IMG/VR virus record: IMGVR_UViG_3300047444_000299
Coordinates: 64,001 to 128,000 of that record
Strand: one strand, 5' to 3'
Length of the DNA stretch: 64,000 nt
Origin: a virus
The position numbers were made by a program, and so were the translations under genes. Of this stretch, positions 20,355-28,436 are shown piece by piece. The notes beneath the pieces were generated by a model. It did not search any database. It saw only the letters and a list, made by a program, of their open reading frames with translations, and was not told the DNA's origin. Position 1 is the first letter of the stretch; each line of letters starts with the position of its first letter.

Positions 20355-22496
20355 ATGATTGTAACCCAAGGCAGCAACGCAGTCAGTAACATCGAAGACC
20401 GCCACGCATTCACCATCAAAGCTAACGCAAAAGCATTCAAATTGCTTTCGAGCAACCTGTATAGTAACAAACCACTTGCAATCCTACGTGAAATAGGTTG
20501 TAACGCACTCGATTCCCACCAAGCCGCTGGCAAAGCAGACGTACCTTTCAAACTGGTACTACCGTCTGATATGCACCCGTGGCTGGAAATCATAGACTAC
20601 GGTACTGGTCTAGACGACGATCAGGTGAAAAACATATTCACCACTTATTTCGAATCCACCAAAACCACCAGTAACGATTACATTGGTGCGATGGGTCTTG
20701 GATCGAAATCACCGTTTTCGTATACCGATGCGTTCGAAGTCTATGCCCGTCAGAACGGCGTACAGAACACCTATACCTGTTTCTTAAACAAGTCTGGTGC
20801 GCCTGAGCTGTTCCTATTGGAAACGAATTATGATGATCCTGAAAAGGGTATCAAGTTCGAAGACGGCGTGACCATCAAGGTTCCAATCAAGGCAAACGAT
20901 TACGAACTGTTCCGTAAGGCTGCATTACAAGCCTATCGTTTCTTCCCTGTCAAGCCTTTGGTGGGTGTGACTGGTAAAAACTTCCAGTGGGATGAAGTCA
21001 ATTATGGATTTGAAGGAACCAATTTCAAGGTTCTGAAAGGTTCGAAACAGTGTTTCGCGCTGATGGGTCCGGTTGCCTATCCTCTGGATTTGACCCAATT
21101 CACTACAGACGGTTTCATGAAGCGTCATATGGATGCTGATCTGGGTGGGTTTGTGATCGATTTCGGCATTGGTAAGCTGGATGTCAACGCCGGTCGTGAA
21201 GGTCTGTCGTATGACGAAGACACCATTGAAAACCTAATCGAAGGCGTCAAAAACATTCGTGCTGAAATGGCTGCGAAACTAGAAGCCGAGATTGAAGCTT
21301 GCCCGACGATTTATGATGCAATGCGTTATAATGCAGATAAAGACCCAAAAGGTTTGTTCAAACTGCAATATAAAGCAAAAGGTATTGGTAACGTTCTGTA
21401 CTACCGATTTGTTGATGATAAAAACATGGCTGAATGGCAGTGTAAAGAAATCAATTCCCGGTACAAAGAACGCCTGAAAGATGTCAGGGCGCACGAAATC
21501 ACAATTTCCCCGGCGAGCGGTGGTAATTTTGTTCTGATCGACGTTAAACGCAAGTATCAGAAGAAAATTCGCTGGACTTCCGAAAACATGTCGAATACGA
21601 CTTTCCTACAGGCACTGGATAGCGCCGATGGTAAAGATCAATTTGACGATGTGATTGCGAAACTTGAACTGGATGGTACGCCGTACAAATTCATTTCCGA
21701 TATCGTGGATGAATCGCCGGTAATGACCCGTGGGCCTTCTGATCCAACGGTAGCCGCTGCTCGGGCCAAGATTACCTATTCAGGTTTCTATAAGTACCAG
21801 CAAGCCCGTGGGGTGATTGCTGTAGGCCAGCACACCAATACCAATGGTGTTGAACAGGATAACCCGGATACCCTTTACATCAAATGGGATACCAGCGCTA
21901 AGCGCTATCAGTTTGGTAGTAGCATCGTATCTGGTGACGAAATTTCTCCAGTGATCTGGGGCATTATTGATGGAATCATCAAGGATACAGGCCGACCACT
22001 GGTTATTGCTACACAGAAGGTCTACGACAAGATCCCGGAAGACTGGGAAGACATTTCAGAACTGATCCCGGCGAAGCTGGCTGTTGTAATGTCGAAACAA
22101 TCCTTTGTCGAGTCTCAGCACAAATGGGCTTGCACTGGCTTGAATCTTGAACAAGCTAAATATGATGCAGCGGTGAATGACCCACAGGTCAACCCGATGT
22201 TCAAAGAATATTTTGATGCAATTCGCGGTATCACGTTTGGCACCTCGTATGATTACCTGACCATTCAGTTCATTAAGAATGTGTACGGCGATTCGAAAGC
22301 TGCCAATCCGTTTGGTTTTGTCTCGAAATTCGCAAACCATGTTTTCAACCTGCAAATGTTGAAAACACTGGCTAACCGCCACTATAGCAATTGGCCTGAA
22401 ACAGAATTCAAAGAATCTTTGATTGTGTTTAGCTCGATGGTCAAGTGTGGTATTATAGACGAACAAAAGCTGAAAAGCATTCTGATGAAGAAGTGA
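20355..22496 (+). CDS. rIIA: rIIA-like protein with GHKL ATPase domain
   Basis: 713 aa, close to T4 rIIA (725 aa). The N-terminal GHKL ATPase motifs are present: N-box EIGCNALDSHQ (N50, D53), D81YGTG and GAMGLGSKSPFSY. In T4, rIIA and rIIB act at the membrane and protect against RexAB-type abortive infection. Preceded by a class B promoter within a palindrome; overlaps rIIB by one base (TGATG). Confidence 0.9.
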   Translation: MIVTQGSNAVSNIEDRHAFTIKANAKAFKLLSSNLYSNKPLAILREIGCNALDSHQAAGKADVPFKLVLPSDMHPWLEIIDYGTGLDDDQVKNIFTTYFESTKTTSNDYIGAMGLGSKSPFSYTDAFEVYARQNGVQNTYTCFLNKSGAPELFLLETNYDDPEKGIKFEDGVTIKVPIKANDYELFRKAALQAYRFFPVKPLVGVTGKNFQWDEVNYGFEGTNFKVLKGSKQCFALMGPVAYPLDLTQFTTDGFMKRHMDADLGGFVIDFGIGKLDVNAGREGLSYDEDTIENLIEGVKNIRAEMAAKLEAEIEACPTIYDAMRYNADKDPKGLFKLQYKAKGIGNVLYYRFVDDKNMAEWQCKEINSRYKERLKDVRAHEITISPASGGNFVLIDVKRKYQKKIRWTSENMSNTTFLQALDSADGKDQFDDVIAKLELDGTPYKFISDIVDESPVMTRGPSDPTVAAARAKITYSGFYKYQQARGVIAVGQHTNTNGVEQDNPDTLYIKWDTSAKRYQFGSSIVSGDEISPVIWGIIDGIIKDTGRPLVIATQKVYDKIPEDWEDISELIPAKLAVVMSKQSFVESQHKWACTGLNLEQAKYDAAVNDPQVNPMFKEYFDAIRGITFGTSYDYLTIQFIKNVYGDSKAANPFGFVSKFANHVFNLQMLKTLANRHYSNWPETEFKESLIVFSSMVKCGIIDEQKLKSILMKK

Positions 22497-23362
22497 TGAA
22501 GAAACTAGAACTACGGTTTATTATCAACGAACAAACGATTTACGTTTGGTTGGAAACCGAGAAGGGCCAGAAAATGTCTGGCACCTTCCTCCGCGCAGAA
22601 GATCCACAAGCATTTGAAACATTAGCGAAAGCCCTGAAAGAAGACAACAAAAAGAAAATCAAAGAACTTGTTTCGATGAAATTCGACCTGATCCAAGCTA
22701 TCAATAGTTTCGGTGATGGTAAAGTTGGCTTCACTGATGGCGATCTGTTCTATGTTACCCAAGATGGTGATAAGAACCCAATCGATACCAAGCTGACCGC
22801 GAAAATCAAGGAATTGATTCGTACCGGTGCTGATGCTGGTGTATTGGTTAAGTTCTTGGATAACTTGCTGGATAACCCAAATCCACGCTCGATCAAAGAT
22901 TTCTATGACTTCTTGATCGTAAACAATCTGGCAATGACCGAAGACGGCCATTTCCTAGCATACAAGATCGTTGGGCCTAAGTTCCTAGACCTGTATACCG
23001 GTAAAATGGATAACAGTCCGGGTGCTGTAGTTCAAATGGATCGTAGCAAGGTTAACGACGATCCTAGACAGACTTGCTCGCATGGCCTGCATATCTGTTC
23101 GAAAGATTACCTACCGAACTACGGTGGCTTCTACGGCAGCGGTAACGGCAGTAACAAGATTGTTGTGGTCAAGGTTAACCCGAAGAACGTTGTTGCGTTC
23201 CCATTGGACTACAACAACGCCAAAGCCCGTGTATGTGAATATACGGTAGTTGGTGAGTTTGTTGTTCGGGAAACTCTGAAAGAGCAAATTGCCAAGATCG
23301 AAGCTGGTGTAACAGTCAACATCGAAAGCGTTAAGAAGCTGATTGCGGAAGCAATGGCTTAA
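22496..23362 (+). CDS. rIIB: rIIB-like protein
   Basis: 288 aa (T4 rIIB 312 aa). Partner of rIIA, identified by order, length and the C-terminal segment FYDFLIVNNLAMTEDGHFLAYKIV, then a CSHGLHICSKDY stretch typical of rIIB. The start ATG overlaps the rIIA stop, so stoichiometric translation is expected. A 10-bp stem-loop follows the gene. Confidence 0.9.
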   Translation: MKKLELRFIINEQTIYVWLETEKGQKMSGTFLRAEDPQAFETLAKALKEDNKKKIKELVSMKFDLIQAINSFGDGKVGFTDGDLFYVTQDGDKNPIDTKLTAKIKELIRTGADAGVLVKFLDNLLDNPNPRSIKDFYDFLIVNNLAMTEDGHFLAYKIVGPKFLDLYTGKMDNSPGAVVQMDRSKVNDDPRQTCSHGLHICSKDYLPNYGGFYGSGNGSNKIVVVKVNPKNVVAFPLDYNNAKARVCEYTVVGEFVVRETLKEQIAKIEAGVTVNIESVKKLIAEAMA

Positions 23363-23372
23363 TTGATTAATA

Positions 23373-23400
23373 ATGAGTTGGGTGTAACAGCCCAACTCAT
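23373..23400 (+). promoter_or_regulatory. Stem-loop between rIIB and dsbA
   Basis: Perfect arms ATGAGTTGGG and CCCAACTCAT with an 8-nt loop but no T tract. More likely an mRNA processing or stability element than a terminator. Confidence 0.5.
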
Positions 23401-23425
23401 TGAAGTTTAATTGTGAGAGAAATTT

Positions 23426-23737
23426 ATGAGCGTTATTGAAACTGGCAACTACGACCACCTATCCCCTACCGAACTGAAATCGGTGCAAGACGCTGCGAAA
23501 GAAGCGGCTAAATCCCTGATGCGCAGCGATGCCGAAAAAGATGTTCGAAACGGTATCAGTGCGATGGTCAAAGAAGAATTCAATATCAAGAAATCCGACT
23601 TCAACGATCTGGTAAACCGTTACCATCGTCAGGACAAAGAAGCCGTGACCGCCAAACGTGAAAACCAGAACGCATTGTTCGACAAGGTGTTCCCGGATGG
23701 TCCTACCCCACTGAATGATGACGAAGCCGATGAGTAA
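23426..23737 (+). CDS. dsbA: DsbA-like double-stranded DNA-binding protein
   Basis: 103 aa (T4 DsbA 89 aa). The C-terminal half (FNDLVNRYHRQDKEAVTAKRENQNALFDKVF) matches the DsbA pattern. T4 DsbA binds dsDNA and modulates late promoters. Same position as T4 (rnh-dsbA-33-59-32), although here rII genes intervene between rnh and dsbA. Confidence 0.75.
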   Translation: MSVIETGNYDHLSPTELKSVQDAAKEAAKSLMRSDAEKDVRNGISAMVKEEFNIKKSDFNDLVNRYHRQDKEAVTAKRENQNALFDKVFPDGPTPLNDDEADE

Positions 23738-23960
23738 AATCATTCAATTCAGTACAGCGGTTGAAATCCATGCCCGTGATACAGCGTGTAGCTATATCCA
23801 AGCGTGTCTGGAAATCGCAGACCAACAGGAAATTGACGAGGATAAAATCTCGAAATACATTTCCGAATCCCTGAAACAAAAGATCGAAATTGAAGCAGTT
23901 CGAGAAAACACCTTGCGTGGCAATTCGGCTGGTTCAAGCTCCCTAACCGACTTTATTTGA
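23730..23960 (+). CDS. 33: gp33-like late transcription coactivator
   Basis: 76 aa (T4 gp33 112 aa). The ATG at 23730 overlaps the dsbA end. The C-terminal half (DEDKISKYISESLKQKIEIEAVRENTLRG, then SSLTDFI) parallels the T4 segment ending in NTLDFLL, the clamp-binding tail. gp33 bridges RNA polymerase to the gp45 clamp at TATAAATA promoters. Shorter at the N-terminus than T4; order dsbA-33-59-32 supports the call. Confidence 0.7.
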   Translation: MSKIIQFSTAVEIHARDTACSYIQACLEIADQQEIDEDKISKYISESLKQKIEIEAVRENTLRGNSAGSSSLTDFI

Positions 23961-23969
23961 TGGTGTACG

Positions 23970-24593
23970 ATGTCCAGTTTGATGCAAATAGATCCAGATT
24001 CGATCCCAACTGGATATCGTAGCGGGTTTGAGGCATACAAACTGTATGTTGCGGTGTCGTCGCATATCACCCAACCAAAATTTGATGCATCCAAATACCG
24101 GTGGAAACGCAAGATCAATCAGGCTCATGGGCCGGATTCGTTTCCAGACAAATACACATTTGATAAAATTGCCAAACGATACCCACGCGAAGAATGGTCC
24201 CTCCTATTTGGTCGGGCTAGCATCAATTCCGGGTGGGTTCGTGACATTCTCAGCGACGATGCAGAACAACGGTATCTAGAATCCCGTGGGTTCATTGAAA
24301 ACGCGGAAAATAAATTTGAGATTCTGTTTAGGTCATACCTGATTTCGTTGCATAATAGAGGTATGAAGTTCGCAGATTCGCTAACCGGCCAAACCCCTTG
24401 GATATTCAATCAGGTTCAACAGAAAGTCTATCCAATTGAGTTTTGTGTTCTGGTTGATTTGATACACCCCTTCCTAGCAACCACAGATTCTATCGTGTAC
24501 GGTGGAATTGCCCAAAAATTAACCAAATACAGTAAATTGTTCTGTATTGACAAAAAGATATTATCGAATGTCGTTAAATCCGCATGTAGTTGA
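23970..24593 (+). CDS. 59: gp59-like helicase loader
   Basis: 207 aa (T4 gp59 217 aa). All-helical protein with recognisable blocks: GFEAYKLYVAVSSHI, FDASKYRWKRKIN, SFPDKYTFDKIAKRYPREEWSLLF, and a C-terminal SKLFCIDKKILSNVVKSACS. gp59 loads the gp41 helicase on gp32-coated forks. A class B promoter is embedded in its coding sequence at 24321. Confidence 0.85.
   Translation: MSSLMQIDPDSIPTGYRSGFEAYKLYVAVSSHITQPKFDASKYRWKRKINQAHGPDSFPDKYTFDKIAKRYPREEWSLLFGRASINSGWVRDILSDDAEQRYLESRGFIENAENKFEILFRSYLISLHNRGMKFADSLTGQTPWIFNQVQQKVYPIEFCVLVDLIHPFLATTDSIVYGGIAQKLTKYSKLFCIDKKILSNVVKSACS
24321..24356 (+). promoter_or_regulatory. Internal class B promoter within gene 59
   Basis: ATTCTGTTTAGG (24321-24332) and CATAAT (24351-24356), spacing one base longer than the others. 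It would feed gene 32 independently. Confidence 0.7.
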
Positions 24594-24837
24594 TATTTGC
24601 TTAGGGACTTGTCAAACCCCATTCAGATTTAATCCAACCAAAGTTCACGACTTGTATGCCAAAGAGAGCTTCTTGTATATCGAACTAATGGTCGATGCGA
24701 GATTTCTGGTGCCGTATGAATTCGAATATCTTGAGCTAGATGATCTTTGGAAAGACTTTCGAGCAATATCTGAGATTTTGACCGATATAAATACTACGTC
24801 ACCAGAGCGTGACGAGTTAGTAAAACTAAACAAATAA
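24568..24837 (+). CDS. Hypothetical protein between 59 and 32 (89 aa)
   Basis: Unrecognised. The ATG at 24568 is preferred to the in-frame TTG at 24547 because it shortens the overlap with gene 59. Acidic C-terminal half (LELDDLWKDFRAISEILTDI). Cotranscribed with gene 32. Confidence 0.65.
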   Translation: MSLNPHVVDICLGTCQTPFRFNPTKVHDLYAKESFLYIELMVDARFLVPYEFEYLELDDLWKDFRAISEILTDINTTSPERDELVKLNK

Positions 24838-24877
24838 TCAAATCAATTAAAATTAATCAAATCGAGTAAAATTAAGA

Positions 24878-25828
24878 ATGTTTAAGCGTAACCAAAAATC
24901 TGCCGCCCAACTTCAAGAACAACTGAAAGAACTGTCCGGTTCGCAGAAGTTTGAAAAAGACCCAAAAGAATGGACCATGACTGTTGATAAAGCAGGCAAC
25001 GGTTCGGCGGTAATTCGGTTCTTGCCTGCAACGGGCGAAGGCGAGGAAGTAATTCCATTCGTCAAAATGTACTCTCACAGTTTCAAAGATCCGAAAACCA
25101 ACAAGTGGTACATCGAAAACTGCCCAACTACCATTGGCAAGCCTTACGATGATTGCCCTGTTTGTTCGGGTAACAGCGAACTGTTCGAGAAAGGCAAAAC
25201 CAACAAAGAAATCAAAGATTACGCAAGTTCTCGCAGCCGTAAACTGTCCTACTGGGCAAACATCGTTGTTGTGAAGGATGAAGCAAATCCCGAGGCTGTT
25301 GGTGGTACTTTCAAATACCGTTTCGGTAAGAAAATTTTCGAGAAAATCGAATCTGCTCTTAACCCGGATCTGGATGAAGAAAGCCCAATTCTGGTAACCG
25401 ACGTTTACGAAGGTGCAAACTTCCTTCTGAAAGCCAAGAAAGTATCCGGCTTCCAGAACTACGACGACTCGCGTTTTGTTAGTCAAACTTCTGAGCTGTT
25501 CGACGGCGACGAAGAAAAGCTGAACAAAGCATGGGCTGCAATGCACCCACTGAAACCGATTGTTGCTGAAAAAGAATTCAAGTCGAAAGCTGAACTTGAT
25601 AAGTCGTATGCCCGTGCTACCGGTGGTACTGCCGCCCGTAAAGAAACCACAGGCGAACGCGAAGTTCGTGAAGCTCGCGAAGAAAGTCCAACCAAAAATT
25701 ACGAGAACCCAAAAGGTTCTGTAGTTGAAGACGACACACTGCCATTCGATACCGAACCAAAAGGTACTGGAACCGTCAGTGACGACATGGACGACATCCA
25801 GAGCTTCTTGGACGGTCTAGACAGCTAA
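24878..25828 (+). CDS. 32: gp32-like single-stranded DNA-binding protein
   Basis: 316 aa (T4 gp32 301 aa). Basic N-terminal LAST-like segment (FKRNQKSAAQLQEQLKEL), OB-fold core with zinc ligands H67, C82, C93 and C96, and an acidic C-terminal tail (DDMDDIQSFLDGLDS) that recruits partners. It coats ssDNA in replication, recombination and repair. A strong hairpin follows. AT-rich leader between 24838 and 24877 resembles the autoregulatory leader of T4 gene 32 (inference). Confidence 0.92.
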   Translation: MFKRNQKSAAQLQEQLKELSGSQKFEKDPKEWTMTVDKAGNGSAVIRFLPATGEGEEVIPFVKMYSHSFKDPKTNKWYIENCPTTIGKPYDDCPVCSGNSELFEKGKTNKEIKDYASSRSRKLSYWANIVVVKDEANPEAVGGTFKYRFGKKIFEKIESALNPDLDEESPILVTDVYEGANFLLKAKKVSGFQNYDDSRFVSQTSELFDGDEEKLNKAWAAMHPLKPIVAEKEFKSKAELDKSYARATGGTAARKETTGEREVREAREESPTKNYENPKGSVVEDDTLPFDTEPKGTGTVSDDMDDIQSFLDGLDS

Positions 25829-25834
25829 TTGTGA

Positions 25835-25858
25835 ATAGGGGCGAAAGCCCCTATCCTT
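25835..25858 (+). terminator. Hairpin terminator after gene 32
   Basis: ATAGGGGC-GAAA-GCCCCTAT, 8-bp stem, followed by CCTTTA. The weak T tract suggests partial termination. Confidence 0.65.
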
Positions 25859-25873
25859 TACGGGAGTTATATT

Positions 25874-26374
25874 TTGATCCAAATGATCTACGCAACAAGC
25901 CTGAATCATTTCATCGGCTTGAATGGTGGTTTGCCGTGGCCCTATATCCAATCGGATATGGCATGGTTCCAACGCAACACCAATGAGAAAGTTATCTTGA
26001 TGGGCCGTAAGACTTGGGAGTCTATTGGCCGACACCTACCCAATCGAATTAATGTGATTATCAGCTCAAAAGAAATTGCAGGTGCAGACCTGACCGTAGC
26101 TGGTGAACCCTATGATGTAATCGCAACTATCCAATCAAAATACCCCGGCAAAGATATTATTATCATCGGTGGTATGCAGGTTTATGTGCAATATGTGATG
26201 TTGTGTGATCGAATTTATTCGTCGTTGATTCAAGCAGAATACGACGGTGATATCAAATTCAGTTGCCGAGCCCTTTGCCAACAAGCCTACAAGTTAGTTA
26301 GCTCTAGTCACTTACCAGAATCCGAGGATACCCCCGGTGTTCTTTACGAAGTTTACGACAAGATTATTCAATGA
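25874..26374 (+). CDS. frd: Dihydrofolate reductase
   Basis: 166 aa. A TTG start at 25874 is supported by GGGAG 7 nt upstream and by the resulting N-terminus MIQMIYATSLNHFIGLNGGLPW, which aligns with the usual DHFR start. The ATG at 25883 would be too far from the ribosome site. Further motifs: MGRKTWESIGRHLPNR (NADPH site) and IIIGGMQVY. Supplies tetrahydrofolate for the adjacent thymidylate synthase; ATGA overlap with td. Confidence 0.92.
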   Translation: MIQMIYATSLNHFIGLNGGLPWPYIQSDMAWFQRNTNEKVILMGRKTWESIGRHLPNRINVIISSKEIAGADLTVAGEPYDVIATIQSKYPGKDIIIIGGMQVYVQYVMLCDRIYSSLIQAEYDGDIKFSCRALCQQAYKLVSSSHLPESEDTPGVLYEVYDKIIQ

Positions 26375-27324
26375 CCCCTTATATCCAACTGCTTATCAAA
26401 ATCCTCAATACCGGTGAATCGGTTGTGGATCGTACCGGCGTGGGCACTCTTGCCATTTTCGGTGAACAAATCAAGTTTGACCAAACCGAAGGCTTTCCGG
26501 GTGTAACCACCAAGAAATTGGCGTGGAAGTCTGTTGTATCCGAACTGTTGTGGTTCCTCAAAGGTTCAACCAACGTCAACGAATTACGGGCTTTGCTTCA
26601 CGGTGAAGAACATCGGTTCAATCTGGCTAAGAAAACCATTTGGGATGCGAATTACGAAGCTCAAGGTAAAGCTCTGGGCTATACAGACGGCGAATTAGGT
26701 CCGGTGTATGGTGGTCAGTGGCGGAATCGTAAGGATATCGTAACTACGGACTCCTACGATGAATCAGGGGACGTTTTAGAGACTCAAGGGTACACCAAGA
26801 TAGGTTATGAAACTTATCACGGCTATGACATCTATGAACGCCGTGTAGACCAAGTTAAAAACTTGCTTGAGCGAGCCAAGACCAACCCAGAATGCCGTCG
26901 TCTGATTGTCAGTGCATGGAACCCAGAAGAACAACATCTGATGACCCTGCCACCATGTCACTACGGTTTCCAAATCCGTATTACTGGTGACTACCTCGAT
27001 CTGCTCTGGACACAACGGTCTGTTGATACATTCCTTGGACTGCCATTCAACATTGCATCATATGCACTGTTACAAGCAATCTTTGCACGAATTCTGGGTA
27101 AGAAGCCTAGATACCTGACCGGTCAACTGGGTGATACTCATATCTACCAGAACCACCAACAACAAGTATTGGAACAGGTTAGCCGGTCGCCTTATGAACT
27201 ACCGAAGTTATGGATTAATCCAGACTTACAAACTCTGGAAGACTTCGAGAATGCGAAAGTTGATGATTTCCTGTTGATTGGGTACGAACATCACCCATTG
27301 TTAAGCGCACCGATGGCAGTGTAA
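26371..27324 (+). CDS. td: Thymidylate synthase
   Basis: 317 aa. Catalytic Cys196 lies in the PPCHYGFQ motif. Also visible: DRTGVGT (start), GELGPVYGGQWR, ECRRLIVSAWNP, LDLLWTQRSVDTFLGLPFNIASYA and HIYQNH. It makes dTMP from dUMP. Compared with T4 td it has no intron. Overlaps frd by ATGA. Confidence 0.95.
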   Translation: MTPYIQLLIKILNTGESVVDRTGVGTLAIFGEQIKFDQTEGFPGVTTKKLAWKSVVSELLWFLKGSTNVNELRALLHGEEHRFNLAKKTIWDANYEAQGKALGYTDGELGPVYGGQWRNRKDIVTTDSYDESGDVLETQGYTKIGYETYHGYDIYERRVDQVKNLLERAKTNPECRRLIVSAWNPEEQHLMTLPPCHYGFQIRITGDYLDLLWTQRSVDTFLGLPFNIASYALLQAIFARILGKKPRYLTGQLGDTHIYQNHQQQVLEQVSRSPYELPKLWINPDLQTLEDFENAKVDDFLLIGYEHHPLLSAPMAV

Positions 27325-27369
27325 AGGGCATTGCCCTGCTATTAACCCAACTAAATAGTAAACCAATTT

Positions 27370-27401
27370 TGGGAACTTCGATTGGCGGGGTTCCTTGTTT
27401 T
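27370..27401 (+). terminator. Probable terminator after td
   Basis: GGAAC...GTTCC stem with a 12-nt loop followed by TTGTTTTT. Confidence 0.5.
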
Positions 27402-27416
27402 TAAGTGATATTTTAA

Positions 27417-28436
27417 ATGCCCGATCTAGTTCGAATTAAGACTAAGCAAGAAAATTATATCATCGATTATCCCCAAGCAGTTGACGCGGCACAGAAGCAA
27501 TTAAGCATTATGTGGTTTGCTAAAGAACTTGGTGTAGAAAAAGATGAAAGTGATATAAGAACAAAATGTACCAGTGGCGAACGCTACGGCATTACCTACC
27601 TCCTTAAAATTTTCAACAAGTATGAATTAATGCTTGGTGGTAATGAATTCTGGGGTGGTAAGATTCAAAGAATGTTCCCACGCGAAGACATCGGCCAAAT
27701 GGCTATTGTGTATGCGATGGTTGAACGTGCTGTCCATGCACCGTTCTACGATTTGATCAATAAAACCCTGAATATTGCCACCGAAGAATTTTATAACGAG
27801 TGGAAAGACGATCCAGTTCTATCTGAGCGAATCAAATTCATTTCCAAGTATGCAGAATTGGAAGGTTACGGTTACAACGACCTGTTGTCGCTGGCTGCAT
27901 TTGCCTTCTTGGAAGGTGCGGTTTTGTTCTCCGCATTCTCATACCTGAAAAGTTTCAACACTGGCGGTTATAACATGATGGCTCACGTAGCCTCTGGTAT
28001 TGACGCAAGTGCAAAAGATGAAAACTTCCACTCGATGTCGGCTGCATGGTTGTTTAACCAGTACCTGTCGGAATTGATTGAAGCCAAACATATCACCCAA
28101 GAAGAAATCGACCAGCTCTATGCTGAAATCGATAAAATCTCGCTTGTTGTGTATGAACATGAAGGTGCCATCAACAAAGAAATCTTTTCGAAAGGTGGTA
28201 ACCGTACCGCAAACTTCGAAGACCAAATGCATTTCGTGCGTAACCGCATTGACGATGTACGAGCCTATTTGAAAACCAAACCAATGTTTGGTGATGAACA
28301 AGGCAAGATTTCGCAGTGGTTCTACGGTGCCCTTAGTACATTCAAATATGCAGACTTCTTTTCGAACTCGCAAGTGCAATATGTACGCAATTGGAACAAA
28401 GGTAAACTGAAATTTAGAATAGAGTTGGCAGCATAA
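27417..28436 (+). CDS. nrdB: Ribonucleotide reductase class I beta subunit
   Basis: 339 aa. Radical-helix features: candidate radical Tyr in VHAPFYDL four residues after the metal His; second-shell ligands FLEGAVLFSAF (E) and KDENFH (ExxH). The first ExxH ligand pair reads ERAVH, one residue longer than the E. coli or T4 ETIH. It generates the radical for dNTP synthesis with NrdA. No clear ribosome site precedes the ATG; stop overlaps nrdA start (TAATG). Confidence 0.9.
   Translation: MPDLVRIKTKQENYIIDYPQAVDAAQKQLSIMWFAKELGVEKDESDIRTKCTSGERYGITYLLKIFNKYELMLGGNEFWGGKIQRMFPREDIGQMAIVYAMVERAVHAPFYDLINKTLNIATEEFYNEWKDDPVLSERIKFISKYAELEGYGYNDLLSLAAFAFLEGAVLFSAFSYLKSFNTGGYNMMAHVASGIDASAKDENFHSMSAAWLFNQYLSELIEAKHITQEEIDQLYAEIDKISLVVYEHEGAINKEIFSKGGNRTANFEDQMHFVRNRIDDVRAYLKTKPMFGDEQGKISQWFYGALSTFKYADFFSNSQVQYVRNWNKGKLKFRIELAA

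Noticed and set aside
27344-27354. CTAAATAG before nrdB as a late promoter
   Set aside because: Weak match (lacks the leading TA), and late nrdB expression is not expected; left unassigned.
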